Below are positions 42,605 through 54,300 of a stretch of 64,000 bases of DNA, piece after piece; the stretch's first letter is position 1; each line of letters starts with the position of its first letter. A program made the position numbers and the translations under genes. The DNA is taken from contig OX411554.1 in assembly GCA_948146395.1 (NCBI GenBank), positions 40,071,687-40,135,686 of the forward strand. The letters run 5' to 3'. The notes beneath the pieces were generated by a model that was given only the letters and a program-made list of their open reading frames with translations, had not been told where the DNA came from and made no database searches. The stretch comes from Fragum whitleyi. Its lineage: Eukaryota > Mollusca > Bivalvia > Cardiida > Cardiidae.

Positions 42605-42951
42605 CAGGGCTCGTGTTAGTGATTGATATTGGGGAGTCATTTACTCCTAAGAAATTCTGGGGGTCAAATCTGAATGTAAAGGGGTCAAAATGATAGAAAA
42701 GGCAAAACATAAGTAGAATTTTGCATATATAAGAGTCACATTATCTGTTTTTTGAAACAAGTAATTAATTTGTAGAATTTTGGGAAGTAATTTGTGAAAA
42801 TCTTCTGTAATTAACCATGCTTTTACCCTTAGTAATTCCTCTCAAGGGGGTCAAAATGACCCCCTTGGGAGAAATTTCTAGGGGTCAAATTATGATATTT
42901 CCAGATTTCTGGGGGTCAAAACCCTGGTTTAAGGGTCAAACACGAGCCCTG
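42605..42951. mobile_element. MITE with CAGGGCTTGTG ends, copy 3
   Basis: CAGGGCTCGTGTTAGTG to GGGTCAAACACGAGCCCTG; AGACAGT/AGACGGT flanks suggest a decayed duplication. Confidence 0.85.
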
Positions 42952-43642
42952 AGACGGTCAGGTGATATTAAAGCCAGTGGAGCGATAAGGTCCAATTTTA
43001 CCTCTGGTATGAAGTATCAGTCATTTTCAAAACTTATTTTGGAAAACCAATAAATCGTCGGTTTTCTGCTAAAAACTCCTAACTGCAGCTTGTTTAAAAT
43101 TGTAGTTACGAGTTATTAGTAGGACATCGACGAAATGCTCAGGGAGAGTGACAGATTGTGTTGTTTCTGGTATGAAACAGGAAGCCATGGGAAGGTACAC
43201 AAGCTGTGGTGAACAAATGTAGTACAGTTGAATTTGGCCTTAAACAGCATTAAAAAAAGGAAAAATGGCCAGTCTTGGCTTGCTTGCATAGCTTTTGTGC
43301 AATAAGTTTTCAATCATTCATTAATAAGTTCTAGAAACTGAGGGTATGTTTTGATTAACTTGTAAATACTGGATTCATTAAATTCATACCATAAACAAAC
43401 ATTTCTTCTTTCCAGGAAAAAAAAATGCACAAAGAACTTCTTAATTGTCAAGACTAAAAAAAAAGAAAAGGAAACAAGCGTGCCCCTAGGACAATTAACA
43501 TAGTAATCAATTACGACCCCTGTCAATTTTGTGTATTATTGGTGTTAAGTATATTGTTATCTATGTATATGTGTAAATTATGAGGCTTGTTTTCCCCTTT
43601 CTTTCATTTAGCTCATTATCAGATGACAATATTTAGAATAGT

Positions 43643-43795
43643 GGACCCGTAGTAGTTTTGCAATTTTTAGCAAGTCATGATCTTCAACAGTGTTAACCGA
43701 GGTTCCCTAATAATTTTCATTAGGAAACCTCGGTCAACATTGTGAAAGATCATGAGTTGCAAAATGTTTTGGAACTATTACAAGTCTTCTACCTT
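43643..43795. repeat. Hairpin repeat centred on ACCGAGGTTCCCTAAT, copy 1
   Basis: Arms GTTAACCGAGGTTCCCTAAT and ATTAGGAAACCTCGGTCAAC with GATCATGA-type outer arms. Related halves at 46722-46800 and 62740-62840. Confidence 0.8.
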
Positions 43796-43942
43796 AAGAT
43801 TTATCCTGATTGAATAAAACAGTCAAAGGACTGATGCCATTTCAAATTTCAAAATTAAAAAATAATAATTAAAAGAATATGAATTGAAATTGTTTGTTAC
43901 AAGCAAATTCTGCTCATCCCATAAAGTTGATTGTGGTATCTT

Positions 43943-44910
43943 TATGCTTCCCGAAGGGAAAGCATATAGCCGCCGCTTTGTCAGTCAGTCCGTCCATCCC
44001 CACTGATTTCTCCATAACCTTTGGGCCAAATGAAAGAAACTTACCATGTGAACTTCCTATGATATAGTGTGATGGTTTTTGGATTTGAGGCCTCATCATG
44101 GGAAAGGGGACTTAGGGTAAAAAACCGTTTTTCTCAAATTTCTCCTTGTCTAATGGTCAGAATTTAATGAAATTTCATATTCGAGTAGTAAATCAGAGAT
44201 GCTCTTAACTATAAATAATTTGAAATTTAAGTAGAAAAAATTATATCATGGAAAAAGGGGGCTAAATGTTTGTTAGCTTTACCTTAGCGTGTAAAATACA
44301 GTTATTCTTTCATTTCTCCCTAGTCTTATGTTCAGAATTTGATGAAATTTCACATTTGAGTAGCAAATCAGATGCCCTTTACCACAAACTATTTGAAATT
44401 TGTGTCTAAAAAAAGGGGGTTTAATGTTTGTTACCTTAATGTTAGCTTTAAAAGATAACACCTTATTTTGAGTCCTTGCTATTCTGACCATGGGACACAT
44501 CTCCTAGAGTATAATAGCTATTAACTTGAAACTTTATGTATGGGTAGATCTCATGGAGGAGAAGTGAAATACACAAGAACTACAACTCATGCTTGCATAA
44601 TTTTGGCGTTATTGCCCTTTGTTATTTTTGATACTTAGATTTTTTCTGGAGCATATCTCCTAAAGTATAGTAGCTATCAACTTGAAACATTATGGGCGGA
44701 TAGATCTCATGGAGGAGAAGTGCAGTGCTTAAGAACTACAACTATTGCTTGCATAATTTTGGAGTTATTGCCCTTTGTTATTTTTAATACTTTGATTTTA
44801 TAGGATGTAAATCTGTGACAGTACAAAAGCATCCTTGATCTATTAGGCTTCAGTTTACGATCAAGCTTTCATCGCGGGGGATGGCCATGTCCAACATGGC
44901 TCTTGTTTTT
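43943..44910. repeat. Modular element with tandem core (GCTTCCCGAAGGGAAAGCAT start)
   Basis: Begins with the palindrome ATGCTTCCCGAAGGGAAAGC, continues CAGTCAGTCCGTCCATCCCC, has repeats with TCATGGAGGAGAAGTG, and ends GGGGGATGGCCATGTCC and ACATGGCTCTTGTTTTTGTG. Confidence 0.8.
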
Positions 44911-45074
44911 GTGACAATGCCTTATTTGGGGAGCATAATCCGTTTCTGACGGCTCTTGTAATTTGTTGAGTCAAAATGTAAGATTGCATAATTGTTATTA
45001 TTGTTTGCCATTATAATTCTTGGCTAAATTGTCTGAAATCAAAGTGCTGAAAACACTGGTTGCACAATTTATGA

Positions 45075-45324
45075 GTTAACCCTTGTCATGCTGAATAAAA
45101 TTTGGCAATTTTTTTTCATCAAATTCAAACTTGGGCAAAAAGCACTGAAATTACCAATTGTAGGTCAATTCTTAATGGAAAAACTAAATCTATTGACAAT
45201 TGTTGTTTGAAGTGAGAAAAGGGTGGTGTAGATTGACATCAGGCTGCACATATGTGCAGGCTGATGTTTGTCTATACCTCCTGTCAAAGCAGGAATATTC
45301 CGGGTTCAGCATGACAAAGGTTAA
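45075..45324. mobile_element. piggyBac-like MITE, copy 7
   Basis: TTAACCCTTGTCATGCTGAA left, GGTTCAGCATGACAAAGGTTAA-type right; a partial related copy precedes it (about 45010-45070). Confidence 0.9.
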
Positions 45325-46030
45325 TATAATTTTTAAAGAAAAGAAAACTTTTCTGTTTTTAAAGTAGGAGAACCAGGTAATGTAGAGTTAACTTAATGCC
45401 GTAGTTAAGATGAGATTGGACATGGGAATCATGCAGGGCTTTTTTTCTAGAATTTGGAAGAGGCCTGAGCCTGTTCATTTTTGGGAAATTTCAGTGTGGT
45501 TTTCAGAAGTATTGGGAATCATAAGATTGATAAAATAAAGTATTAAAATTACCATTCATGCATCATTTGCAAAATTTCATGATAAACAAATACTATTGTA
45601 GTCTTATCAGTGATAAAACTTATGTAAATATAAAAAAAAATGAATTTCTAACACAAAAAAATGATATAATGCGAGAATTATCTCCCATTTTGGGATTTTT
45701 TCCTGCAACAAATGGGAAAAATAAACTAAAAGCCTTTTTTGAATTGGGAAGTAGCATTTGATAGGCCTCTGTAAAAGAATGGAAAAAAAAGCCCTGGAAT
45801 GTGGAGGCTGATCTTTGTCAAAAGATACCACCTGCCAAAGCTGATGATGAATTTTGTGCGATATATGCCACTTTTTCAACTTAGATTTTTTAATTCCCTA
45901 TCCAGCACAAAGCAGCTGAACAAAGGCACCCGTAGATACACGCTCTTGAATTTTCCAGAATTATGTTTGCAGCATGTGGTTTAGCTGAAGAGCTAAACTA
46001 CCTCAGCGCAATTAACACACATGACTTTGT

Positions 46031-46380
46031 CAGGGGTGTGGAAATATGTCTTTTCTCCACTTGGCCATGGACAAGTAAAAGTCAATTTCCTACTTGTCCA
46101 GGATCAAAATGAACTTGCCCGCAAAAATAAAAAGAATTTATAAATAAATATTGTTTTTAATGAAGAAAATGCTGTAATGCAACATTTTCTTCATTAAGGA
46201 CAATGTTTTCTTCCCTTTCGTACAAACATGAGGATGACTTTTCTCCTAGATCTTCTCAGTTCTGTTTCAAGATTTGCTCTGGTATACTTGTCCGTGGACA
46301 AGTAGCCTAGTCAAATGTAATTGCCCGAAAGTGGAAAAGACCATGTCGGACAAGTTGGGAATGGGAATTCCACACTCCTG
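46031..46380. mobile_element. Palindromic MITE (CAGGGGTG ends), copy 7
   Basis: Ends CAGGGGTGTGGAAATATG and GAATTCCACACTCCTG; central AATGAAGAAAATGCTGTAAT hairpin. Intergenic. Confidence 0.88.
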
Positions 46381-46439
46381 ACCTTATGTTATACCATAAT
46401 ATATGACCCCAGTCCAAAGACTATTCTGATACTGCCAGC

Positions 46440-46830
46440 CAGATTAGCTCAGTTATGAGAGCACCGGGGCCTGAGGTTATAAATCTTTTCTCATTCTCAA
46501 TTCAAAATTTCTCAAATTTCAATTTGAGATTGAAGCCATAATTCTGTTTTAATACTCATTTTAATGTTACTGTATTAACATAAAAGTTAATTATCTTTTA
46601 TTTTCATACATGTATTTAGATATAAAATTTGGGAAAATTCTCAGTTGAGCCTGAGACAAGTTTTATAACCTCAGGCCCTGATTAAGAATAATTGAAGGAC
46701 AATATTGTGGGTTCAATTCCCTGGCTTTCATTAGTAAGCCTCAGTCAACATTGTGAATGATCATGAGTTCCGAAATGTTGCGGTACTATCACGGGTTTAC
46801 TACCTGAATGAAAAGGAAGTGATGCAAAAT
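46440..46830 (+). mobile_element. Second tRNA-like SINE or chimaera, interrupted by a palindromic MITE
   Basis: CAGATTAGCTCAGTTATGAG (A-box-like) at 46440 and GTGGGTTCAATTCC (B-box-like) at 46709 are separated by 46466-46680, whose ends GGGGCCTGAGGTTATAA and TTATAACCTCAGGCCC are inverted. Removing the insert restores normal box spacing. The 3' part matches the hairpin repeat at 43643. Confidence 0.6.
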
Positions 46831-47013
46831 GGCTAATTCCTGAAGTCTTGAATTAAACTTTCATAATATGAGCCTGTGTGTGACATATCCAACAATTTCA
46901 TTTGTGTGCGAGGTACAAACATTGAGCATCATAGACAATGACACAAAGCAAAAAGAATGTATGCTCATTGCTATAAGAGGGACTAAGACCTCACCTATAA
47001 ATAGTTAGTGAAG

Positions 47014-47361
47014 CAGGGCTCATGCTAGTGTTTGAAATTGAGGAGTCATGGACTCCTAATCCATGAAATTCTGCGGGTCAAAACTCATTCTTATAGGGTC
47101 AAAACTACAGGTAAGGCAAATTGTGTGCAGAATTTTACAGGTTTAGTGTGAATTGACCTTTTGTTATAATAATTTAAAGAGAAAAAGTAACCTGTAGAGT
47201 TCTAGATAGTATACATGATTCATCATTGAAAATTTGAGTGATAACAAAGAATTTTCTCTCAAGGGGGTCCAGATGGGAGTAATTTCTAAGGGTCAAAAAA
47301 GTATATATTTTCAGATTTTTGAGGGTCAAAACCCTTGTTTAAGAGTCAAACACAAGCCCTG
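47014..47361. mobile_element. MITE with CAGGGCTTGTG ends, copy 4
   Basis: CAGGGCTCATGCTAGTG to AGTCAAACACAAGCCCTG; GTGAAG flanks both sides. Confidence 0.85.
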
Positions 47362-47440
47362 GTGAAGTCTCTGGTCAGACTGTGCGACTGCACAGGCTGG
47401 CCAGAGGCTTTGCTTTGAGCATATGCAAAATTGTTGGATT

Positions 47441-48152
47441 TCATTAAAAAAGGATACTGGTACTCTAACTTTATTTCTGTTTTACTTTCAGAATGTCAGA
47501 ACATCAAGAAGTGAACGACTGGGAATGTCAGAATTGCTGCATGCTTTGCCTTTTATCAAAATGAAACAGCCTTTTTGTACATTGACCTTTTAGACATTGT
47601 TACTTTTGAGACAATATATATTCAAAAAGCAGAAGCCCGGTCAATGTACAACCCAAGATAGTAAAATAGAAGGACAATTTTACCAAGAATCCATGCAATA
47701 GATGAAGAAAGGAAAGAAATTCTTGATTGTGCTGATAACATAGATAAAAACCTTCCTTGTGGCTAACTTTTAGTAACTTTTAGAAATATTTCATCAATTT
47801 TATACACTTGGCTAAACTTAAAGTGTTTTATCATTTAGAATCTTTTAAAAATTTAGTATTAATTCTAAGTGGGAAAATACAGCTGTGATGAACTAGTGCA
47901 ATGATTGAATATTTTATGTAGTTGTTTTATATCATTCACTTAACCCTTTTATGAAGTTTGAATTCGTGTTGCTTAGGATATGGATATGTTTTAGACAAAG
48001 TTAGATGTATGCAAACCATTTTACAGAATCATTTTAGACTTTTGATGGAAAAGTGGTGAAGCTGAATTTAAATGAATGAACAGCAGAAAGAAAGATTTTG
48101 ATAGAAGAATTTTTAAAAGATAAAGTTCCATAAAGTCTACCATATTTTTACG
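47441..48152 (+). other. Presumed 5' UTR or proximal promoter of SLC66A1
   Basis: Low-repeat sequence upstream of the start codon. A CTTTCAG at 47484-47490 could be an acceptor for a leader exon. No TATA box or clear initiator was recognised. Confidence 0.35.
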
Positions 48153-48337
48153 ATGATCAGTCGATATTTAATGATATCATCGGGGGAGCCCATTCAGAAT
48201 GTCACAACAGATAATTGTTCCACGGGTGTCCAGTGGATCTACCACATTCTAAATGACTGCGTCTATGATGCTCGAGGTATCTCATCTGAAGTTCTTGGGT
48301 TGGCCTCAATATTGACATGGATGGTTGTTTCTGTTCC
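48153..48337 (+). CDS. SLC66A1: SLC66A1 exon 1 (start codon)
   Basis: 185 nt ending in phase 2 before donor GTGAGT. It reads MISRYLMISSGEPIQNVTTD, NCSTGVQWIYHILNDC, then VLGLASILTWMVVSVP. CxxGxxQWI-x-LxxC and the first helix fit the family. A second ATG at 48171 is possible. The frame has no obvious stop for a short distance upstream, so the start is likely but not certain. Confidence 0.85.
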
Positions 48338-51300
48338 GTGAGTACATTTTAAAAGATAACAATGATATTTTCCAGTCCGCATGTATTCAGGGGGTCTGAA
48401 ATTAACCCCCCCCCCCCCACCACCACCACCTCCATATAAACCAATAATATAAACAGTTTATGATTTGGTCTATATGGTTGAAGGGGGTATAGGCTTGTGT
48501 TGACTTTTTAGATTTGGAAGTCATTGATCCTTGACCATGAAATTCTGGGGGTCAAAACTGGTTTTATAGTGGTCAAAAAAGAGCAAAAGATGAGAACTTG
48601 TCAGTCTTTTAAGTAATCTATATAACTGAAACAACATAAACAATAAAGTGTAGACACACTTTATTTTTTATGTTGTTTCAGTTTTATGGACTTTTTGTAA
48701 TAGTTTGAAGAAAACAATTCATCTATAAAATCTTTTATATTGCATAGGTTGCATCATTGGAAATTCAGTGGGCCAAGAATGACCCCCTGCAGAAAATTTT
48801 TGAGGGTCAAAATGGAATTTTGGGGAGTCAAAACCCTGGTAAATTAAGGGTCAAACTCAAGCCCTGGGTTAATTTTGGACCCCTTTGGTTAGGGAGACAT
48901 AGTTGTCACAACCAAAGCCCGGTATAAGATAGTGTTAATTCAGGTTTTTAATGGCATTAAGATTTGCAGAGACCTTTTGAAGGTCTCTGCAAATGTTAAC
49001 GCCTCAAAAATGTGAATTGATGTTGTTATTGCATAAAAAGAAAGACTTTAGTATTCATTCAAACAGAGATTCTAAAATCTAAATCTATTGGAATGCTTTA
49101 AACTAGCTCCAAACCCACTAATGTGCCGTAAAATTGCTTTATGCATTGCATCGTCACTTTTGTTTATACTAATGTTGTTTGGTAAATTTATGACGTCACA
49201 ATATTTAACATGGAAATAGAATCAAAGTCTTTATTTATGGTCTATATCAATGTTAGACATAGAAACTGATAAAGTGTATAGGTCCAGTCTGACGATTTTT
49301 AAGTAAAATAAGCCAGTTGTTAACTGCACGTGAATTTACTTATTGATGTAGATTTCCTTCCATTAATGCCCGGGTTTTGTCCCTTGACATATTCCTCTAA
49401 ATACCGAAAACTTACTTGTCATGCAATAATGTGCATTAGTTCATCTCTCTATTTATTAGTCTTTCAGTCTGTCAGATTTTGTTCAAACAATTACCCCTAC
49501 ATTTATTGATGGATTTTGACATAATTTGGCACAATTGTTCTTCATCATAAATGCTTCATCACATTTTGTATAAAACTAATAAGATTTTTTTAACTTCACT
49601 TTAAAATCTTGGAAATAAGTGCCTTGCCATTTCATTCCTATGTTTTTACACTATTATGAATATACACTGCAGGAAATATTGCAGAAAAGGAAGAAACTGT
49701 CATTATAAACAGTTCAGCGTTTTTCCTCCTTCTTTGACTGGTCCCTTAAAAAGGACCCGTTCCCAATGCCAAAAAGTAACAATTTTTCCGATAATCATGA
49801 GAAAATTTCCCAATTTACCAGGGTCGAGGACCTTTCCAAACTCTCATAGTGAAAATTTAGAATAAAAAATGTCACTAGTTTTAAAAATCATAATTTGAAT
49901 GCCTTGAGAGACAAAGGAGACCATATTCTGGTAGGAAATTGTACACAATACTTAAGTTTTTGTCAAAAACCGTTATTATTTATAATATTTTTTCCCAATT
50001 TTTATGAAAATAACACATTTTTCCCAATATGCCTGGTTTTGGACCTGTTCCCAAAAGCCTGAGAAAAATCGCTGCAGTTTCTAGTTTTCTAGCAATATTT
50101 ATACAATAAAGTATATTTTCTTATCAAAATAAATAAAGAAATTTTAAATGTTTCATCTTTGTCTGAATTTTAGTGATGGGCTGATAAATCGATTATAATC
50201 AATAATCAGTTGGTTTTGGCTTCTAATTGTGATAATCAACTAAGTATTTTCATATTAGATTAATCAGTTCCTATCACATAAATGAAAGTCATGATATGTC
50301 GTTTTCGAAACTGATGTCAGTTTTATGGCTGAGTGTGAAACAGTTGTAACTGCCTATATTTTTATAGGCAGTTACAAATGTTTCATGCTGAGCCATAAAG
50401 GTGGTAGAAAAATCTGCAGAAAGGTTCTTTAGGTCAAAAGTTTTGAATAAACTTTCACATTCTATTCTTCAAAGGATGATACTGGGATGATTACAAGGAA
50501 AACTATCGTTCAATTGATCTTTAGTTGATTGACTCTTCCAACTAAAAACCAATTATTGATTGTGATTTGAAACCAATTACCCAACACTACTGAATTTTCT
50601 ATCGACAGACAAATGGTGAAGAATTGCCGTAATATAGAAGGTGTCGAAGGAATCTCACTCATGTTGATATTAATGTGGACCCTCGGGGATACAGCAAACT
50701 TAGTCGGAGCCTACCTCACTAAACAGTTACCGCTGCAGGTTTGTGTTTAATTATTACAATGCAATGTCATTAGATAATTAGAGGATAGGAAATTTTGGTC
50801 TGCTAGCGTATTAAAGAAATCTCACTCATGTTGATATTAATGTGGATACCGCAAACTTAGTCGGAGCCTACCTCACTAAAAGTTATCGCTACAGGTTTGT
50901 GTTTAATTATTACAATGCAACATGCATTATTACAATGCAACATCATTAGATAGTAAGAGGATAAGATATTTTGGTCTGCTAGCGTATTTAAGAAATCTCA
51001 CTCATGTTGATATTAATGTGGATACAGCAAACTTAGTCGGAGCCTACCTCACTAAAAGTTATCACTTCAGGTTTATGTTAGATATACCTTCATTAATTTG
51101 ACCCAAATTTGACGTCTGTGGAAAAATTGCTTAAATAACAATAACCAACATATTTTATCTATTAACAAAATATATATTTCATTCAATACCGTTTGTTATT
51201 CATTCCTATGAAAGCACATGCAAAGTCGAGTAGGAATAATCAGATTTTTATTCATCTAAATAGCCATAGTCCGATTCGGGTCAATAAAACCACGCTATAA

Positions 51301-54300
51301 CTACAATGAAACATTAATAGATTATTAGAGGTATTATCATGATATATCATGATAAAGCAAATGTTGAGCAGCATTTTCTCCGTATAAGAGGATATCGACG
51401 GCTCAGCGAGGAACAGTTGTAACGGCCAGTGCTTATATATTTATACGCAGTTACAACTTTTTTTTAAAATGAGCCATCAATGTTTTTGTTCCCAATTGTA
51501 TAGAAGTCTCAATCATGTGGACCCACGGAGATACCACAAATTTAGTTGAAGCCTACCTCACTAAACAGTTACCTCTGCAGGTTTGTATATTACTTTTTGC
51601 CTTTGTTTGCAATTGATTGAACTCGACTGTGAAATGAAAACCATGGCTTAATTTCAGTATAACATAGAACATAATTATGAACTTTTCTCTCTTACTTGAA
51701 TATGAATTAGCTGATTCTGTTGTCCATGGAGATGTGAAAATAAGCAGAGGTTAAAATCACGTGATTAAAAGACATCATAATAAGGGATGATGGATAAATT
51801 CCAGAAATGAGAAAGATTGATATTTCTCTACCCTAGACTAATGTTATACCAGTGTCATTAAAAAAATTGTTCTTTTCATTTTAGATTTATACGGCTGTGT
51901 ACTTCGTGTTAGCAGATCTGATTTTATTTGCCCAATTCCTTTATTATAACTTATGGTGGAAAAGACGATTTAAAAGTGAGTATGGATTTGGCTGAACTGG
52001 CCCTGCAATCACTATGCCAAAGCAGTGCAAACTGAAAATTATACCCAGCTTTGCATGTAAGTGCACATGCATGTATCATGGGGTGGGGTATAATTTGCAA
52101 ACAGTTCACACCATTTTGTCATCCGGAACGTTGGGCTGTTTCTAAAGAAAACTATAGTGCACAAGCTCAATGCCATGTTTCAAATCGGTGGTTATGATTC
52201 TCAGAAAACAACCCTGTACACAAGCATTACCTTATCAATGCAAATGAATAGTTTTGTCTACAGTTTCAACAAAAAATAGTTTGACATCTCTGTATTTTTT
52301 GTCCCAGATTTAGGGTCAAAGCTGTCAATAGTATTTTTTGAGGGTGAGAATGAAAAGGAGTCTCAACAATGTATAATGTTTTTATGTTCAATGGAATATA
52401 GTATTTTCTTTAGTGCTTTTCGGTGGTTTATCAAGAAATAGAGGTATATTATCACTTGATACTGTACTGTGATACCAAGGTGGCGCATGAAGAAAAAAAA
52501 CTTTTCAGCGATATGAACCCCCTTAAGGAAATTTTAGAGGTTTAAAATTGGATCTTTGGGACTCAAAAGCCTGGTTTAAGGGTCAAACATGAGCTCTAGA
52601 ATTATTGATAAAAATTGAAAATAATTCTAATTTCAAAGTGATTAACTTTTTATTTTTACAGTTTATATTCAAATATCAATCACCCTATCCCTGGGGGGTA
52701 TGAATGGAACAGCTCCACAAGCTGTGTTATGTATAATTGGCTATAAATTTTGATTTTAAATTAGATAATCCATTATTTTACAGATTATGTTCCAATATCA
52801 AACACACCATCCCGAGGGAGTATGAATGGAGCAGCCCCACAAGCTGTGTTATGTATAGGTGGCATATTTATGTTAGGATTACACAGTTCTATACATATGT
52901 TAACTGCCGTAGATCAGGATGTGGCACTACAATACACACAACATAGTCATCATATAGGGAGAACATTAATGGCTTACCCCACCCATGTTTTTACTGTAAG
53001 TAAAGTCAATCTTGCTCAAGTGACCATGTATATTTAGCAACCATATTAAACAACCGAATTCAGAATTGCCTTTTTTAAATCAAAATATCTTCAAAAGTAG
53101 ATATTCATGGTCCAAAAATTATTGAAAATGAATCCTATCTTGTTAAAACTCATTAGAATTGTCACAATGTGACATTCTTTTGAGTTTAATCGACATATGA
53201 TAAGAAAGAAATTCTAAAAAAAATACTACACTTTACTACTGCACAAAAAGCTTTGAAAGGAAGGCGAGGCTGTCTGGCTTGTTGACCAAGTATTTAGCAT
53301 TCTCCACTTGTAATCTGATAGCTGCAGGTTCCAGCCGGACTGAAAGTGGGTAGTGTATTTGGGCAGGACACGTCTTAGACAGAGCCCAAGTCCACTCAGC
53401 TGTAAAATTAGGTAGCAGTGGTTAGAACCCAATGCCTCTCTATGTACATGAAAAGAGCTGGTATCAATTAGGAAAATGATGGAAATATAATAAACCTTGT
53501 ATTAAGCGACCACTTAGGGGACCACTTAAAAGAGGTTGCTTATGGATATGATCACTTGATACAAAATTTAGTGATAAAGAAGATGTATTATTTAATATTT
53601 TATATAACATAATTTCTATTGAATCCTATGATGTAGAACCCATAAGAATCATCTCATCGAGACGATTCTTATGGGTTTAAACATCACAAGATTTAAAGAT
53701 AAACATTTTGTTTGTTTTAGAATGTCCAATTTTTCGGAAATTTCACTAACAATAAATGGACTTTTAGTAATGGTTGCGTAATTAAAGTGGTCGCTTAATA
53801 GAGGTGGTTGCTTGAGCTATTTAAACTGTAAGTTAATTGACTGTGTATCTTCTTATCCTTTTGTTAATAGGAAAAAAAAAATTAAGATCAACCTCACAGA
53901 TGTGCAGTTTTATCTAAGCCTAATATGTTTTCTTTCTTCCTCATACTTGTAAAAAAAATTGAAGCGGACTGATTGAAATGTATCAGAATTTTGCTTTTTT
54001 TCTAAAAGAAAATTTAATTTACATGGACATGAGTTTATAGAAACCCATGATTACATTACTTTGAATAAGAGGATGGTTAATATAAACCCAATTTCGAGAC
54101 TGCACCACAATATATTGATTAAGCCATGCAAAAATTAGAGACCAAAGATCATTGAAAGTACATGTACACACTGCATGATTACAAGAAAACCTCGACACTT
54201 TTGTCAAACTCCAGCCAGACAAATTTAACACATGAGCCTATGCAAGACATTTCCAACAAGTTGAAATGTGCGTAAGGTACAAACAATGAGTAGCGTAGAC

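Larger units (their letters stand above)
40301..47440. other. Intergenic region between divergent eIF4G and SLC66A1
   Basis: No gene recognised. It holds several MITEs (41377, 41761, 42173, 42605, 43643, 45075, 46031, 46466, 47014), a modular repeat (43943-44910) and diverged tandem repeats (41515-42160). No SINE of the main family was found here. Confidence 0.7.

Noticed and set aside
52662..52738. A mutually exclusive exon 4
   Set aside because: It stops in frame and has no donor; it fits a truncated duplicate better.
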